DNA of 64,000 bases from Paraglaciecola sp. 20A4 (lineage in GTDB: Bacteria; Pseudomonadota; Gammaproteobacteria; Enterobacterales; Alteromonadaceae). The notes beneath the pieces are model-generated. The model made no database searches. It saw nothing but the letters and a program-made list of their open reading frames with translations, and was not told the DNA's origin. The position numbers were made by a program, and so were the translations under genes. This document shows positions 45,186 to 55,107 of this stretch, piece after piece (positions within the stretch are counted from its first letter, which is position 1; each line of letters begins with the position of its first letter). Location: the NCBI RefSeq assembly GCF_011378905.1, contig NZ_WTPY01000023.1:19064-83063 (forward strand). The letters are read 5' to 3'.

Positions 45186-45193
45186 GCCGATAA
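45186..45193 (+). promoter_or_regulatory. Sigma-28 (FliA) -10 element before motX
   Basis: GCCGATAA is an exact match to the FliA -10 consensus, 34 bases before the motX ATG. The expected -35 (TAAA type) is not seen at the right distance; TTTATCAA at 45167-45174 is the nearest. motX is known to be a late, sigma-28-dependent flagellar gene in Vibrio. Confidence 0.55.
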
Positions 45194-45226
45194 TACTTAT
45201 ATGAGTCTCAGCTATTTGATATCACT

Positions 45227-45880
45227 ATGACCTTATTCTTACCTAAAACGTCTCAATTTACATTGTTTGCAATAGTGCTAACTTTGCTTTCTGTTTGTTC
45301 ATCTTTTAGCCAAGCAGCAGAGGAAATTAAAGCGGTGCAGCTTTATTCTCAGGATGAATTATTACGCTTAATCCAGCGCAATGAACATTTAACACAAGTG
45401 GTATTAGATGACTGCCAACTGGTACAAGATATCGAAGCTAGAGCGCAGACGCTAAAAATACCAGCGTATCAGTTTTTGTGGGGTGACATGTTGGCTTGGG
45501 GTGTGTGTGTCACTGCTGAGCCTGAACGAGGTATTAATTTTATGCGCCAAGCGGCTGATCAAGGCTTGGCTGAGGGGCTAGAGCAGTTAGGTCGATATTA
45601 TGCGCAGGGTAAATTGGTTCAGCAAGATAAAGAGCGAGCAGTCGTATTTTTGCGTGAAGCATCTATGTTGGGTAATCAAAAGGCGCAAATTGAGCTGGTG
45701 GACTTATTCCTAGATGGTTATGGCAGCCCTTATGATTACGAAGACGCTTATCATTGGTTGTATAATGCAATTACTAACGATAAAAAAACGCATCAAAAAA
45801 TCACGAGTTGCTTAACTAAGTTAGAAAAGCTGATGCATCCTAAGGCGGTACGTAAAGCAAAACGTCCTTTGGACACCTAA
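45227..45880 (+). CDS. motX: Sodium-type flagellar motor protein MotX
   Basis: A 217-residue exported protein with a signal peptide ending near 'FSQAA-E' (residue 31). The family blocks 'VQLYSQDELLRLI', 'DDCQLVQDIEARAQTLKIPAYQFLWGDMLAWGVCV' and Sel1-type repeats ('GINFMRQAADQGLAEGLEQLGRYYAQGKLVQQDKERAVVFLREASMLGN', 'LFLDGYGSPYDYEDAYHWLYNAI') match MotX, which with MotY forms the T ring that holds PomAB stators around the basal body. It lies away from other flagellar genes, before rnr, as in Vibrio. The sequence implies a polar Na+-driven flagellum. Confidence 0.88.
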   Translation: MTLFLPKTSQFTLFAIVLTLLSVCSSFSQAAEEIKAVQLYSQDELLRLIQRNEHLTQVVLDDCQLVQDIEARAQTLKIPAYQFLWGDMLAWGVCVTAEPERGINFMRQAADQGLAEGLEQLGRYYAQGKLVQQDKERAVVFLREASMLGNQKAQIELVDLFLDGYGSPYDYEDAYHWLYNAITNDKKTHQKITSCLTKLEKLMHPKAVRKAKRPLDT

Positions 45881-46019
45881 TTCACTTCACTTTAATTCCC
45901 TCTGTTTACTGTATATAGATTCACTTGCGTCCCGTTGTGGTCAATAAAGCGTTTTTAATTGCGTCAGCTTCGTTATACTAGGCGCATAATTTACCTTACA
46001 TGGAAACGCCATCACTTAT

Positions 46020-48449
46020 ATGAGCGACGATCCCTTTTACCAGCGCGAGAAAGAAAAATACGAGAACCCAGTAGCTAGCCGAGAATATTTACTGCAAATG
46101 CTTACTGATGCTAAAAAGCCGTTATCCTTTCTTGAATTTTGTCATCTATTAAATGCCGAAGATGAAGATAGCCGCATTGGCATCCAACGTCGTCTGCGTG
46201 CAATGGAGCGCGAAGGGCAAATCGAATTCAACCGTGATAAAAAATACGCCAAACTTAAATTAGAAGAGTTGATTCAAGGGCGCGTTATTGGCCACCGAGA
46301 TGGGTTTGGTTTTTTAAAACGCGATGATGGCGAAAAAGATTTATTTATCCATAACGCACAAATGTCTACCGTATTACATGGTGATATTGTGTTGGTTAAA
46401 GAAAGTGGTACTGATAATCGTGGTCGCCGAGAAGCGCGTATCGCTAAAATTATCGAACCTCGTAGTGAACCTATTGTAGGGCGTTACTATTTTGAAAATG
46501 GTGTCGGTATGGTTATTCCTGATGACAGCCGCATTAACCATGAAATTACTATCCCCCCAGAATATGTAAATGGTGCCCGTCAAGGGTTTATCGTCGTGGT
46601 AGAAATTGTTCAGCGACCCAGACGCCGTGTAAATGCTATCGGTAAAGTGATTGAAGTGTTGGGCGAGCATATGGCTCCGGGCATGGAAATTGACATGGCG
46701 TTAAGAACGTTTGATATTCCTCATGACTGGCCAAAGGGTGTCACCAAACAGATTCAAGACCTCAATGAAGAAGTGCCGGAAGAAGCAAAAGAAAATCGCG
46801 TCGATTTACGTCAATTACCGCTGGTAACTATCGACGGGGCTGATGCCCGTGATTTTGATGATGCAGTATTTTGTGAACCTCTCGACGACGGTGGTTGGCA
46901 ATTATGGGTGGCCATAGCAGACGTTAGTTATTACGTACGACCAGGTACTGCTCTTGATAGCGAAGCTCAAAATCGAGGTAACTCGGTTTATTTTCCTGAG
47001 CAAGTTATTCCAATGCTTCCCGAAGTTTTATCTAACGGCCTATGTTCATTGAATCCTCAAGTTGACCGTTTATGTATGGTATGCGAAATGACCGTCAGTT
47101 CAAATGGAGACTTAGTAGAACATCAATTCTATGAAGCGGTGATGAACTCTAAAGCGCGTTTAACCTATACAAAAGTGTGGGATCTCTTGAAAGATGAAGA
47201 CGCGCAAGGCAACTCAGAGTTGCATAAACGTTACGCCGAGCAAGTACCTCATTTAAAAAACTTGCATAATATGTACCGCACGCTAAAGCGTAGACGCAGT
47301 CAGCGTGGTGCTATTGAGTTTGAAACCCAAGAAAGTAAGTTCGTATTTAATGCTCAGCGCAAAATAGATACGATCGTACCTGTGACCCGCAATGATGCTC
47401 ATAAACTGATCGAAGAGTGTATGATTTTGGCGAATGTGGCTGCGGCAACAACCTTATCTAAGCAAAAAGCCGAGGCGCTTTATCGCATTCATGATGAGCC
47501 TGACGCCGATCGGTTAACTGCATTTTTGTCTTATCTTGCTGAGGTGGGTATTACTCATCATATTAGCAAAGATGCATCGCCTCAAGAGTTCACTGAAGTG
47601 ATCAATAAAATTCAGGGGCGAGCAGATCAAGAACTTATTCAAACCATGCTGCTGCGTTCAATGAAACAAGCTGTATATAGCCACGAAAATATCGGACATT
47701 TTGGATTAGCGCTAGATGCTTATGCTCATTTTACTTCTCCTATTCGTCGTTATCCTGATTTGGTAGTCCATCGTGCGTTAAAAGCAACGATTGATAAAAA
47801 GCAGCAACGAAAGAGCAAAACAGGCGGTAAAGCATATTCAGCAGAAGAAGTTGAAACGTTAGGTGAGCAATGCTCGATGACGGAGCGACGTGCTGATGAT
47901 GCCACACGAGATGTATCTGATTGGCTCAAGTGCGAGTTTATGCTCGACCATGTTGGTGATACGTTCGAGGGTGTCATTGCGTCAGTGACTAGCTTTGGTT
48001 TCTTTGTACGTTTAAGTGAATTTCATATCGACGGTTTACTGCATATCTCTGCACTTGATAACGACTTTTATCACTTTGACGAAACCAAACAACATTTAGC
48101 CGGTGAAAACTCAGGTCTTGTTTATCGGTTAGGTGATCTTCTTGAAGTAAAAGTTGCCGGCGTGAACCTAGACGAGCGAAAAATTGATTTTGTATTAGCC
48201 AATGCACCGCCCAAAGGCAGAGGCACAAAACGCGGAGCTAAAAAGTCTTCGTCAGCCAAAAAAGGGGCGCCAGCGAAGGGCAGTCCAGTATCTAAGGCGG
48301 CGGCCGACTCTGCAAATGCGAAAGATGGTGCTAAAGCAAACCCAGCCAAGAAAAAGTCACGTACTCGACGTTCCAAGGCAAAAGGGGCAACTGAATCGAA
48401 GCCCGGGACTAAATCACGCCGTTCGTCGGCCAGTAAAGGAAGTAAATAA
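46020..48449 (+). CDS. rnr: Ribonuclease R
   Basis: An 809-residue RNase II-family 3'-5' exoribonuclease. N-terminal winged helix, two cold-shock domains ('[25 protein letters not shown]'), the RNB catalytic core with '[15 protein letters not shown]' (metal aspartates) and '[24 protein letters not shown]', an S1 domain ('[29 protein letters not shown]') and a Lys/Ser/Ala-rich basic tail of about 75 residues. It degrades structured RNA and acts in cold adaptation and trans-translation. rlmB follows after 2 bases. Confidence 0.97.
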   Translation: MSDDPFYQREKEKYENPVASREYLLQMLTDAKKPLSFLEFCHLLNAEDEDSRIGIQRRLRAMEREGQIEFNRDKKYAKLKLEELIQGRVIGHRDGFGFLKRDDGEKDLFIHNAQMSTVLHGDIVLVKESGTDNRGRREARIAKIIEPRSEPIVGRYYFENGVGMVIPDDSRINHEITIPPEYVNGARQGFIVVVEIVQRPRRRVNAIGKVIEVLGEHMAPGMEIDMALRTFDIPHDWPKGVTKQIQDLNEEVPEEAKENRVDLRQLPLVTIDGADARDFDDAVFCEPLDDGGWQLWVAIADVSYYVRPGTALDSEAQNRGNSVYFPEQVIPMLPEVLSNGLCSLNPQVDRLCMVCEMTVSSNGDLVEHQFYEAVMNSKARLTYTKVWDLLKDEDAQGNSELHKRYAEQVPHLKNLHNMYRTLKRRRSQRGAIEFETQESKFVFNAQRKIDTIVPVTRNDAHKLIEECMILANVAAATTLSKQKAEALYRIHDEPDADRLTAFLSYLAEVGITHHISKDASPQEFTEVINKIQGRADQELIQTMLLRSMKQAVYSHENIGHFGLALDAYAHFTSPIRRYPDLVVHRALKATIDKKQQRKSKTGGKAYSAEEVETLGEQCSMTERRADDATRDVSDWLKCEFMLDHVGDTFEGVIASVTSFGFFVRLSEFHIDGLLHISALDNDFYHFDETKQHLAGENSGLVYRLGDLLEVKVAGVNLDERKIDFVLANAPPKGRGTKRGAKKSSSAKKGAPAKGSPVSKAAADSANAKDGAKANPAKKKSRTRRSKAKGATESKPGTKSRRSSASKGSK

Positions 48450-48451
48450 CT

Positions 48452-49192
48452 ATGGCTCAACATGAGTGGTTGTATGGGATCCACGCTCTAGAAGCGGTAA
48501 TAGAGCGCGAGCCCGAGCGCTTAATTGAGTTATTTGTATTGAAGGGGCGTGACGATGCGCCTATCAATACGATTATTAACCATGCACGTAAATTTGGTAT
48601 CGCCGTACAGTTTTGTCAACGTAAAACATTAGACGATAAAGTCAATGGTGAGCAGCACCAAGGAGTAGTCGCTAAAGCGAGGCCTGGTAAACAGTTTAAT
48701 GAAAGTGATTTAGACGAAATTATAAAAAATAGTGCATCCCCATTTTTATTGATACTCGATGGCGTGACTGACCCACATAATTTAGGGGCGTGTTTGCGTA
48801 CTGCTGATGCTGCGGGAATAGATGCTATCGTTGTACCAAAGGATAATTCAGTCGCCCTTACGCCTGTCGTTAGAAAGGTCGCGTGTGGTGCTGCTGATTT
48901 AATCCCATTAGTGCAAGTGACTAATCTTGCACGTACCTTGCGTGAGATAAAAGATGCAGGTGTATGGGTAGTGGGTACCGCTGGTGAGGCAACCCAAAGT
49001 ATTTACGATTGCAAGATGCAAGGCCCCATAGCGTTAGTAATGGGAGCCGAGGGCAAAGGCATGCGCCGATTGACTCGTGAGCACTGTGATGAACTAATAA
49101 AATTACCCATGGCAGGCTCGGTATCTAGCTTGAATGTATCTGTTGCAACGGGCATTTGCCTGTATGAGATAGTTCGCCAACGCGCCATTTAG
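48452..49192 (+). CDS. rlmB: 23S rRNA (guanosine(2251)-2'-O)-methyltransferase
   Basis: A 246-residue SPOUT methyltransferase. N-terminal L30e-like substrate domain ('[19 protein letters not shown]'), then knot motifs '[35 protein letters not shown]', '[50 protein letters not shown]'. It methylates G2251 in the peptidyl-transferase loop. Two bases behind rnr, the usual gamma-proteobacterial pair. Confidence 0.96.
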   Translation: MAQHEWLYGIHALEAVIEREPERLIELFVLKGRDDAPINTIINHARKFGIAVQFCQRKTLDDKVNGEQHQGVVAKARPGKQFNESDLDEIIKNSASPFLLILDGVTDPHNLGACLRTADAAGIDAIVVPKDNSVALTPVVRKVACGAADLIPLVQVTNLARTLREIKDAGVWVVGTAGEATQSIYDCKMQGPIALVMGAEGKGMRRLTREHCDELIKLPMAGSVSSLNVSVATGICLYEIVRQRAI

Positions 49193-49249
49193 GTCGATTA
49201 AGTATGCGGTTTCAAGTGCAGCATTGAATTGTGTTTTGAAACTGAAATG

Positions 49250-49293
49250 ATCGCCCCTCTAATATTAAACGTTAGGGTTAATTACGGGGCGAT
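49250..49293 (+). terminator. Terminator candidate after rnr-rlmB
   Basis: ATCGCCCC (49250-49257) pairs with GGGGCGAT (49286-49293), with an inner CTAA/TTAG pairing in the long loop and TTATTGT behind. It is 57 bases past the rlmB stop. Confidence 0.45.
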
Positions 49294-49343
49294 TTATTGT
49301 AGTAACGACCGGCAGAAGTGGGTAAACCTTTATATAGCCTCTA

Positions 49344-49673
49344 TTAATAAGTGTTTTTGAGTAACCTTTTTGCTTCTGAACGGCCTAAACAAGCCCGAAG
49401 CGGCGTTGTGATGAAATCATTAAGCTCTGCATGTCTTCCTTTCCCCTCCCAAACGCTATCGCCTTGAGAAATCTCGGTCCGACAACTGATTTGTTGACCA
49501 TTTTGCCGATACAAAATCCGCACTAATTTTGATCGTTTAACAAGAGGCTCATAAGGATAACCGGTCTGTGTGTATAGTTTCTCTAATGTCTGTTGTCCAT
49601 TAGCTTCCACGCTTAGTGTTAATATCAGTATTGTTAAACACGATATAAATGCTGTATGTATTATATTTTTCAT
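49344..49673 (-). CDS. Small secreted protein of unknown function
   Basis: A 109-residue protein with a signal peptide (hydrophobic residues 6-21, likely cut after 'VEANG'). The mature 85 residues are basic and carry two cysteines, 'QQISCRTEISQGDSVWEGKGRHAELNDFI' and 'PLRACLGRSEAKRLL', probably forming a disulfide; size and cysteine pair recall the DUF3718 protein at 15345, but I see no firm similarity. It is divergent from the LysR gene at 49784, which may control it. Function unknown. Confidence 0.65.
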   Translation of the reverse strand: MKNIIHTAFISCLTILILTLSVEANGQQTLEKLYTQTGYPYEPLVKRSKLVRILYRQNGQQISCRTEISQGDSVWEGKGRHAELNDFITTPLRACLGRSEAKRLLKNTY

Positions 49674-49783
49674 AGTTAAACCCTCGTTTGAAGAGTGTTT
49701 AAGATAGAGCTGTGATGATATTCTGACAAACGATGAAAACTAAACTACAGTTAAGTAAAACTTGATTGAAATTAGTGTTATCG

Positions 49784-50683
49784 ATGAACAAGCTCCCGCC
49801 TCTTAATGCATTGCGCTACTTCCTCACAGCAGCGAAAACGATGAGTTTTAAAGAAGCTGCCGATCAGATGTACGTTACCCAAGCTGCGATTAGTCAGCAC
49901 ATAAAGACGCTGGAAGCGTTTTTGGGTTGTCAGTTGTTTGAGCGTGGTCATCGGAGGATTTCGTTGACCCGTGCTGGTCAAGCTCTATTACCTGATATAA
50001 CAACAGGATTTGATTATCTTAATAAAGGGGTTCGTAACGTTGCGCTCGATAGCCGTCCAAATATACTTAACCTCACCGTTATTGAATCCTTATCGTCTCG
50101 TTGGTTAGTGCCGCGACTATATCGTTTTCAACAGCGTTATCCGCATATTAACGTGCGCATACAACCAACAAATCGATTACTGAATTTTGCTCAAGACGAA
50201 CTCGATTTAGCTATTCGTTTTGGGCAAGGAGAGTACAAGCAATTGGAAAGTCGTCAATTGGCCAGTGATACAATGCACTTAGTTTGCCACCCTCGATTGG
50301 CCAGTAAGATTTTAACGCCTGGTTCACTGAGCACCTATCCCATCTTAAAAGAAAATAGCAGTGACGTTATGCCAGCATGGGATCAGTTTTATGCTCAGCA
50401 CACGATACTCCCTAACAATGAGCAAAGTGCTCTACAAGTTGATGATTCAAGCATAACGATAATTGAAGCCGCATTAGCAGGGCAAGGAGTTGCGATGATA
50501 CGACACAGTCTGATTTACGAGCAACTTGAGCGAGGCCAATTGGTTAAACTTTTTGATTTTAGCTTTGACTGCCATTATGCCTATTACTTGGTGGCTCCTC
50601 CTGCACATTTTACCAGAGAAAAAGTGCAGCAATTTTCGTCGTGGCTTGAAGAGATGTTTGACGAAATCCCTAAGGTGGGTTAA
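49784..50683 (+). CDS. LysR-family transcriptional regulator, GcvA-like
   Basis: A 299-residue LysR regulator. The HTH reads 'LNALRYFLTAAKTMSFKEAADQMYVTQAAISQHIKTLEAFLGCQLFERGHRRISLTRAGQALLP', very close to the GcvA/AmpR group; the effector domain spans about 90-295 with 'LDLAIRFGQGEY' and 'IIEAALAGQGVAMIRHSLIYEQL'. ATG at 49784 fits the family's N-terminus; a TTG six codons upstream is in frame but unneeded. Divergent from the small secreted protein gene; no gcv or ampC gene nearby, so the target is unknown. Confidence 0.9.
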   Translation: MNKLPPLNALRYFLTAAKTMSFKEAADQMYVTQAAISQHIKTLEAFLGCQLFERGHRRISLTRAGQALLPDITTGFDYLNKGVRNVALDSRPNILNLTVIESLSSRWLVPRLYRFQQRYPHINVRIQPTNRLLNFAQDELDLAIRFGQGEYKQLESRQLASDTMHLVCHPRLASKILTPGSLSTYPILKENSSDVMPAWDQFYAQHTILPNNEQSALQVDDSSITIIEAALAGQGVAMIRHSLIYEQLERGQLVKLFDFSFDCHYAYYLVAPPAHFTREKVQQFSSWLEEMFDEIPKVG

Positions 50684-50839
50684 AAAAACAACGCTTTGTT
50701 TATAAAGCAAGCTGCATTCACTTAGCTTATCGATAACGATATAGAAAATAAATGTCCAACTCTTATAGTTGTTTGACCTGTGGGCCTGCAATCGTTATAA
50801 CGTTGTTATTAAGATGTATATTTACGTACAGGAGACAAA

Positions 50840-52480
50840 ATGTCATTACAGACCCCCTTAGAAATGATGTACCACTGGGAAGACACTACACCCCAGAAGG
50901 TTTATTTAAAACAACCAGTGAATGGGGTGGTGAATAGCTACACTTGGGCTCAAACCGCAGATCAAGTACGTCGTGTCGCTGCTGGAATTATAGCACTGAA
51001 TTTGCCAGCAGGCAGTCACATAGCTTTGCTATCAAAAAACTGCGCAGAATGGTTTATTACCGATTTAGCAATTATGTTAGCTGGGCACGTCTCTGTCCCG
51101 ATCTATTCTACTGCGGGTGAAAAAACGATTCAGTATGTGTTGAAGCATGCATCTTGCCCGGTCATTTTTGTCGGTAAACTAGACGATACAGCAGAGCAAG
51201 TGGCTGCAATCCCCCAAGAAGTAATCAAACTGGCCTTTCCTTATCCTGATATTGAAGCCGAACAACAATGGGACACGTTGTTAGCCAACGAACCCTGCAT
51301 GGACCGTCCAGTTCCACAGATGGACAGCACAATGACCATCATTTACACATCAGGAAGCACCGGTAACCCCAAGGGTGTGGTGCATACTTATTCTTCTATC
51401 AGTTGGGCCGCAAGTAATTCCCGTAACGAACTAAGTGTTGGTGGTGATGACCGGATCCTAAGTTATTTACCGCTTGCTCATATAACTGAACGAGTAATGG
51501 TCGAAATGGCAAGTTTCTATGCCAATACGCAAATCGGCTTTCTCGAATCACTCGCAACCTTTAATCGCGATATTTGTTCTTTGAAACCTACATTATTTAT
51601 TTCTGTGCCTCGTCTATGGACGCGCTTCCAGATGGGGGTATTAGCCAATATGCCGCAAAAGAAACTCGACTTTCTATTGAAGATCCCTTTTGTTGGTAAG
51701 GTGGTAGCAAGCAAAATTAGAGCGAAACTTGGTTTAGACCAAGCACGGCTGTGTGCCAGCGGTTCAGCACCTATTTCACCTGCAACGCTAAAATGGTTTT
51801 TAAAGGTAGGGGTGAATATTTCTGAAGGTTGGGGCATGACTGAGAATAGTGCTTACGGAACCTGTTGTGTGCCTTTTAGAGCAGACAAAATCGGCAGTAT
51901 CGGAAGAGCTTATGAAGGCGTAGATATACGCATCGCCGATGACGGAGAAATACAAGTCAAAGGGCCGTGCAATATGAAAGAGTATTACCTCGAGCCTGAT
52001 AAAACCGCTGAGGTATTTACCGAAGACGGCTTTTTGAGAACCGGTGATAAAGGCGCGATTGATAATGACGGTTATATTAAAATTACCGGCCGATTAAAAG
52101 AAATTTTTAAAACTGCTAAGGGCAAGTATATAGCCCCAGTTCCTATCGAAGCAGTGATTATGGGTAATTCGTCTGTCGAACAGGTTTGTGTTACAGGCTC
52201 ACAATTAAAGCAGCCTATTGCGCTTGTGGTCTTATCTGAAGAAGCCGCGAAACAAGACAAAGAGCGTATCGAAAAGAGTTTATTGGCGACATTAGAATCA
52301 GTTAACGGTGGATTAGAAAGTCATGCAGTGCTTGATCGTATTGTAATCATGAAGGATGACTGGACCGTTGAAAATGGCTTACTTACGCCAACATTAAAAA
52401 TCAAACGACATTTGCTCGAAGAAAAGTACGACAGTTTGATTAACACGCACAGTAAAGAGCGTTTGATCTACCAAAATTAG
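50840..52480 (+). CDS. AMP-dependent acyl-CoA synthetase (long-chain type)
   Basis: A 546-residue adenylate-forming enzyme. The P-loop-like motif is 'TIIYTSGSTGNPKGVVHTY', 'GWGMTENS' binds the adenylate, 'FLRTGDKGAIDNDGYIKITGRLKEIFKTAKGKYIAP' contains the hinge and the 'GKYIAP' block typical of long-chain and bubblegum-type ligases. It would activate fatty acids to acyl-CoA for degradation or lipid use. AGGAG lies 7 bases upstream of the ATG. It stands alone between the LysR gene and the DUF4397-like lipoprotein. Confidence 0.9.
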   Translation: MSLQTPLEMMYHWEDTTPQKVYLKQPVNGVVNSYTWAQTADQVRRVAAGIIALNLPAGSHIALLSKNCAEWFITDLAIMLAGHVSVPIYSTAGEKTIQYVLKHASCPVIFVGKLDDTAEQVAAIPQEVIKLAFPYPDIEAEQQWDTLLANEPCMDRPVPQMDSTMTIIYTSGSTGNPKGVVHTYSSISWAASNSRNELSVGGDDRILSYLPLAHITERVMVEMASFYANTQIGFLESLATFNRDICSLKPTLFISVPRLWTRFQMGVLANMPQKKLDFLLKIPFVGKVVASKIRAKLGLDQARLCASGSAPISPATLKWFLKVGVNISEGWGMTENSAYGTCCVPFRADKIGSIGRAYEGVDIRIADDGEIQVKGPCNMKEYYLEPDKTAEVFTEDGFLRTGDKGAIDNDGYIKITGRLKEIFKTAKGKYIAPVPIEAVIMGNSSVEQVCVTGSQLKQPIALVVLSEEAAKQDKERIEKSLLATLESVNGGLESHAVLDRIVIMKDDWTVENGLLTPTLKIKRHLLEEKYDSLINTHSKERLIYQN

Positions 52481-52634
52481 TCGTCTAATCTGTTTAACAC
52501 CACGCTGTATATCTATTAGCCCCTTAATTGCCATCTTTATGTAAAGAGTGTAAAGGTAACGTAAAGGGGCATTCTGCCATTTCAAAACATCCTCATAATG
52601 ACGATTAACTATATCGCATTAATGAGGATGCACG

Positions 52635-54002
52635 TTGTTCAGACATTTATTCAAACCCTTTGCTCGCGTAATCCTTTTCGTCTCATCAGTACTGTTGATA
52701 AACGCTTGTGGAGGAGCAAGTTCCGATCATTATTCTTACAAAGATGCTTATTTACAGTTCTATAACGGATCGATAAATGGTGGCACAACCATTATGAGTG
52801 AAGTAAACGGAAGGAATTTAGACTCTGCTACTTATGGTGACGCAACCAGCGTATTTACGTTAGAAAGTGGTATTTTGGATCTTGAGTTTTATCGAACAAA
52901 TGCAGACCAGCAAAAAATTAAGCTCGAAACACGTAATATCACTCTTAGAGATAATGAAAAACTGATGATGGTGCTGAGCGGCGATTATGCGAGCCCGTCA
53001 ATAAAAGAATACCGTATTAAGCATGAAGCCCTAAAGGACCATTTCCGCTTATTTATTACTTCGGTCGTGCCAGATGGTGCGAGTTATGATGTTTATATGA
53101 GTGATGAGGGGACAACATTTAATACTGCTAACTTTCTTGGCCGAGTTAGTTCTCAAGGATTAACCGAGGTTGCGTATTGGGACCCAGTCCAAGTCAGCGA
53201 CGATTTTGACGAAGGCAAGTATGTTGTGTATCTAACCTTACCAGGAGATGCGACCCCTATTTTCCAGAGCCCAGCAATTGATTTTATGTACGATACTGAA
53301 TATATGATGGTGCTACGTAAAACCAGCGGGGTTATCCAAGGCAACGTAGAAATTGATTTAGTGATTAACTCATCCCTAGTAGAAAATTATGCTGATGCTG
53401 AAGCGACCGCACAATATCGTGTATACAATAGTCTTAATGGATTAGCTGAAGTATCAGTTTTGTTTGATGACAACGTAAATGAAAGTATTACGTTACACGC
53501 TAATAGTATAAGCGAATTCCATAGCGCAAATTATGGTGATTATCGTTTGTCTGCTTCAACCCGTGAAGACCCAAGTACAGCGTTCGAAAATAGATTAGTG
53601 ACGTTACATCAAGGGACAAGTAAGGCTATTATTATTTATCAAACTACTGACGGTCAGTTAAGTTCCTTAGCTTTTACGGAAAGTACCTTACCTCAGGTTT
53701 ACGAGCATGAAGTTGAGGTTGTCAACCTAGTGCCCGATTTTCCTGCTATAGACTTTTATTTTGTGCGCAAAGGACAGAGCATCGAAATAGCCCAATATCG
53801 GCTAATAGCTTTAGATTTCGCGCAAACAGCAAAAATAATCTTACCAAGCGATGATTATGAGCTAGTAGCAATGTATAACAATAAAGAAGTGTTATTAGAC
53901 CGAACTGAATTGTTAGGTTTGAATGAACAGGCAAATTACATCGTGACAGTTGAAGTAAATGATACGTCCCCTACCGGCTATAAAATATCACTGCTGCACT
54001 AA
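52635..54002 (+). CDS. DUF4397-like secreted lipoprotein (second copy)
   Basis: A 455-residue lipoprotein; the signal helix ends with 'LINACGG', so C25 is the lipidation site. It has the same plan as the protein at 12802: an opening 'LQFYNGSINGGTTIMSEVNGRNLDSATYGDATSVFTLESGILDLEFYR', repeated about every 100 residues ('FRLFITSVVPDGASYDVYMS', 'AQYRVYNSLNGLAEVSVLFDDN', 'VEVVNLVPDFPAIDFYFVRKG'). The start is TTG at 52635 with GAGG 7 bases upstream; no better ATG gives the signal peptide. Function unknown. It stands directly before the spc operon, where rpsQ would be expected. Confidence 0.75.
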   Translation: MFRHLFKPFARVILFVSSVLLINACGGASSDHYSYKDAYLQFYNGSINGGTTIMSEVNGRNLDSATYGDATSVFTLESGILDLEFYRTNADQQKIKLETRNITLRDNEKLMMVLSGDYASPSIKEYRIKHEALKDHFRLFITSVVPDGASYDVYMSDEGTTFNTANFLGRVSSQGLTEVAYWDPVQVSDDFDEGKYVVYLTLPGDATPIFQSPAIDFMYDTEYMMVLRKTSGVIQGNVEIDLVINSSLVENYADAEATAQYRVYNSLNGLAEVSVLFDDNVNESITLHANSISEFHSANYGDYRLSASTREDPSTAFENRLVTLHQGTSKAIIIYQTTDGQLSSLAFTESTLPQVYEHEVEVVNLVPDFPAIDFYFVRKGQSIEIAQYRLIALDFAQTAKIILPSDDYELVAMYNNKEVLLDRTELLGLNEQANYIVTVEVNDTSPTGYKISLLH

Positions 54003-54399
54003 TTAGGGTACTGCAACAAAGCATACTAAATCAGTAACACCTCGCTATGATTAAAAATGAATTTATTTTCACCTAAAATTGTTGAAATATGTTTTCTAAA
54101 CCCACCAGACCCATATGTAAGTCTAGTCTCTTACTAACCGCATATTTAGCCTTAGTTAGGCTAAGTAGATTTTCTGTAATACATTGTTTTAATAGATATT
54201 TTTTCCGTCAACAATGCAGTGACGAAAATAACTTGGTTCAGAATTACTTTTTTTACAAATACGACTATCGCAGCTGTACATTTTCTGTTAGTATTTCGCG
54301 CCCTTTTAATAGGGGTATGTATAAAAAGTCAGCGATAATGTTGGCTTTTTACGAAACAATATGACTCGTGAGAGTCTTAATTAACAGCGGAGCACTAAC
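54003..54399 (+). promoter_or_regulatory. Leader/promoter region of the spc operon
   Basis: A 397-base AT-rich gap in front of rplN. It contains a weak hairpin TTAGCC-N7-GGCTAA (54146-54164) that may end the lipoprotein transcript, and AAAAAGTCAGC-N6-GTTGGCTTTTT (54327-54354, two G/T mismatches) in the rplN leader. The spc promoter must lie here since no S10 operon precedes it, but I cannot name a convincing -35/-10 pair. A 91-codon ORF at 54089 has no coding character and is rejected. Confidence 0.45.
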
Positions 54400-54765
54400 A
54401 TGATCCAAATGCAAACTAACCTGGACGTAGCCGATAACTCGGGTGCTCGCAGGGTTCAGTGTATTAAGGTTCTTGGTGGCTCGCATCGCCGTTATGCACA
54501 TATTGGCGACATCATCAAAGTTACCGTTAAAGAAGCAATTCCTCGCGGTAAAGTAAAAAAAGGTGATGTGCTAACTGCAGTGGTGGTGCGTACTAGAAAA
54601 GGCGTTCGTCGTTCTGATGGATCTTCGATCCGTTTCGATAACAACGCAGCTGTTTTGCTTAATGCAAACAAGCAACCAATTGGTACGCGTATCTTTGGCC
54701 CGGTCACTCGTGAGCTTCGTGTTAATAACATGAAAATTGTCTCACTGGCCCCTGAGGTACTATAA
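54400..54765 (+). CDS. rplN: 50S ribosomal protein L14
   Basis: A 121-residue L14 with the family start '[27 protein letters not shown]' and signature '[21 protein letters not shown]'. It binds 23S rRNA at the subunit interface near L19. First gene of the spc operon here; GGAG lies 8 bases upstream. In E. coli and most relatives rpsQ of the S10 operon stands just before it; here it is a lipoprotein gene. Confidence 0.98.
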   Translation: MIQMQTNLDVADNSGARRVQCIKVLGGSHRRYAHIGDIIKVTVKEAIPRGKVKKGDVLTAVVVRTRKGVRRSDGSSIRFDNNAAVLLNANKQPIGTRIFGPVTRELRVNNMKIVSLAPEVL

Positions 54766-54777
54766 GGAGTCACGATA

Positions 54778-55092
54778 ATGGCTAGAAAAATTCGTCGTGA
54801 TGATGAAATCATCGTTTTAGTAGGTAAAGACAAAGGAAAAACAGGCAAAGTGCTTAAAGTTCTTCCAGCGGCTGACCGCTTGATCGTTGAAGGTGTGAAT
54901 TTGGTGAAGAAACATCAGAAACCTAACCCTCAATTGGGTGTTACTGGTGGCGTTATTGAGAAAGAAGCATCAATTCATGTATCAAATGTAGCGGTTGTTA
55001 ACCCTAAAACGGGTAAAGCAGATCGCATAGGTTTCCGTTTTGAAGACGACAATAAAGTTCGTTTCTTCAAATCTGACGGTGAACTGGTTTAA
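54778..55092 (+). CDS. rplX: 50S ribosomal protein L24
   Basis: A 104-residue L24 with its KOW motif in '[26 protein letters not shown]'. It is an assembly initiator that binds the 5' domain of 23S rRNA. Twelve bases behind rplN; AAGGAG before the ATG. Confidence 0.98.
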   Translation: MARKIRRDDEIIVLVGKDKGKTGKVLKVLPAADRLIVEGVNLVKKHQKPNPQLGVTGGVIEKEASIHVSNVAVVNPKTGKADRIGFRFEDDNKVRFFKSDGELV

Positions 55093-55107
55093 TAATTGGA
55101 GAGTACG

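Noticed and set aside
48122..48484. 120-codon minus-strand ORF over the rnr tail
   Set aside because: Mirror of the Lys/Ala-rich tail of RNase R; low-complexity shadow.
54089..54364. 91-codon ORF before rplN
   Set aside because: No ribosome site, no recognisable domain, overlaps the probable spc leader and its hairpin.
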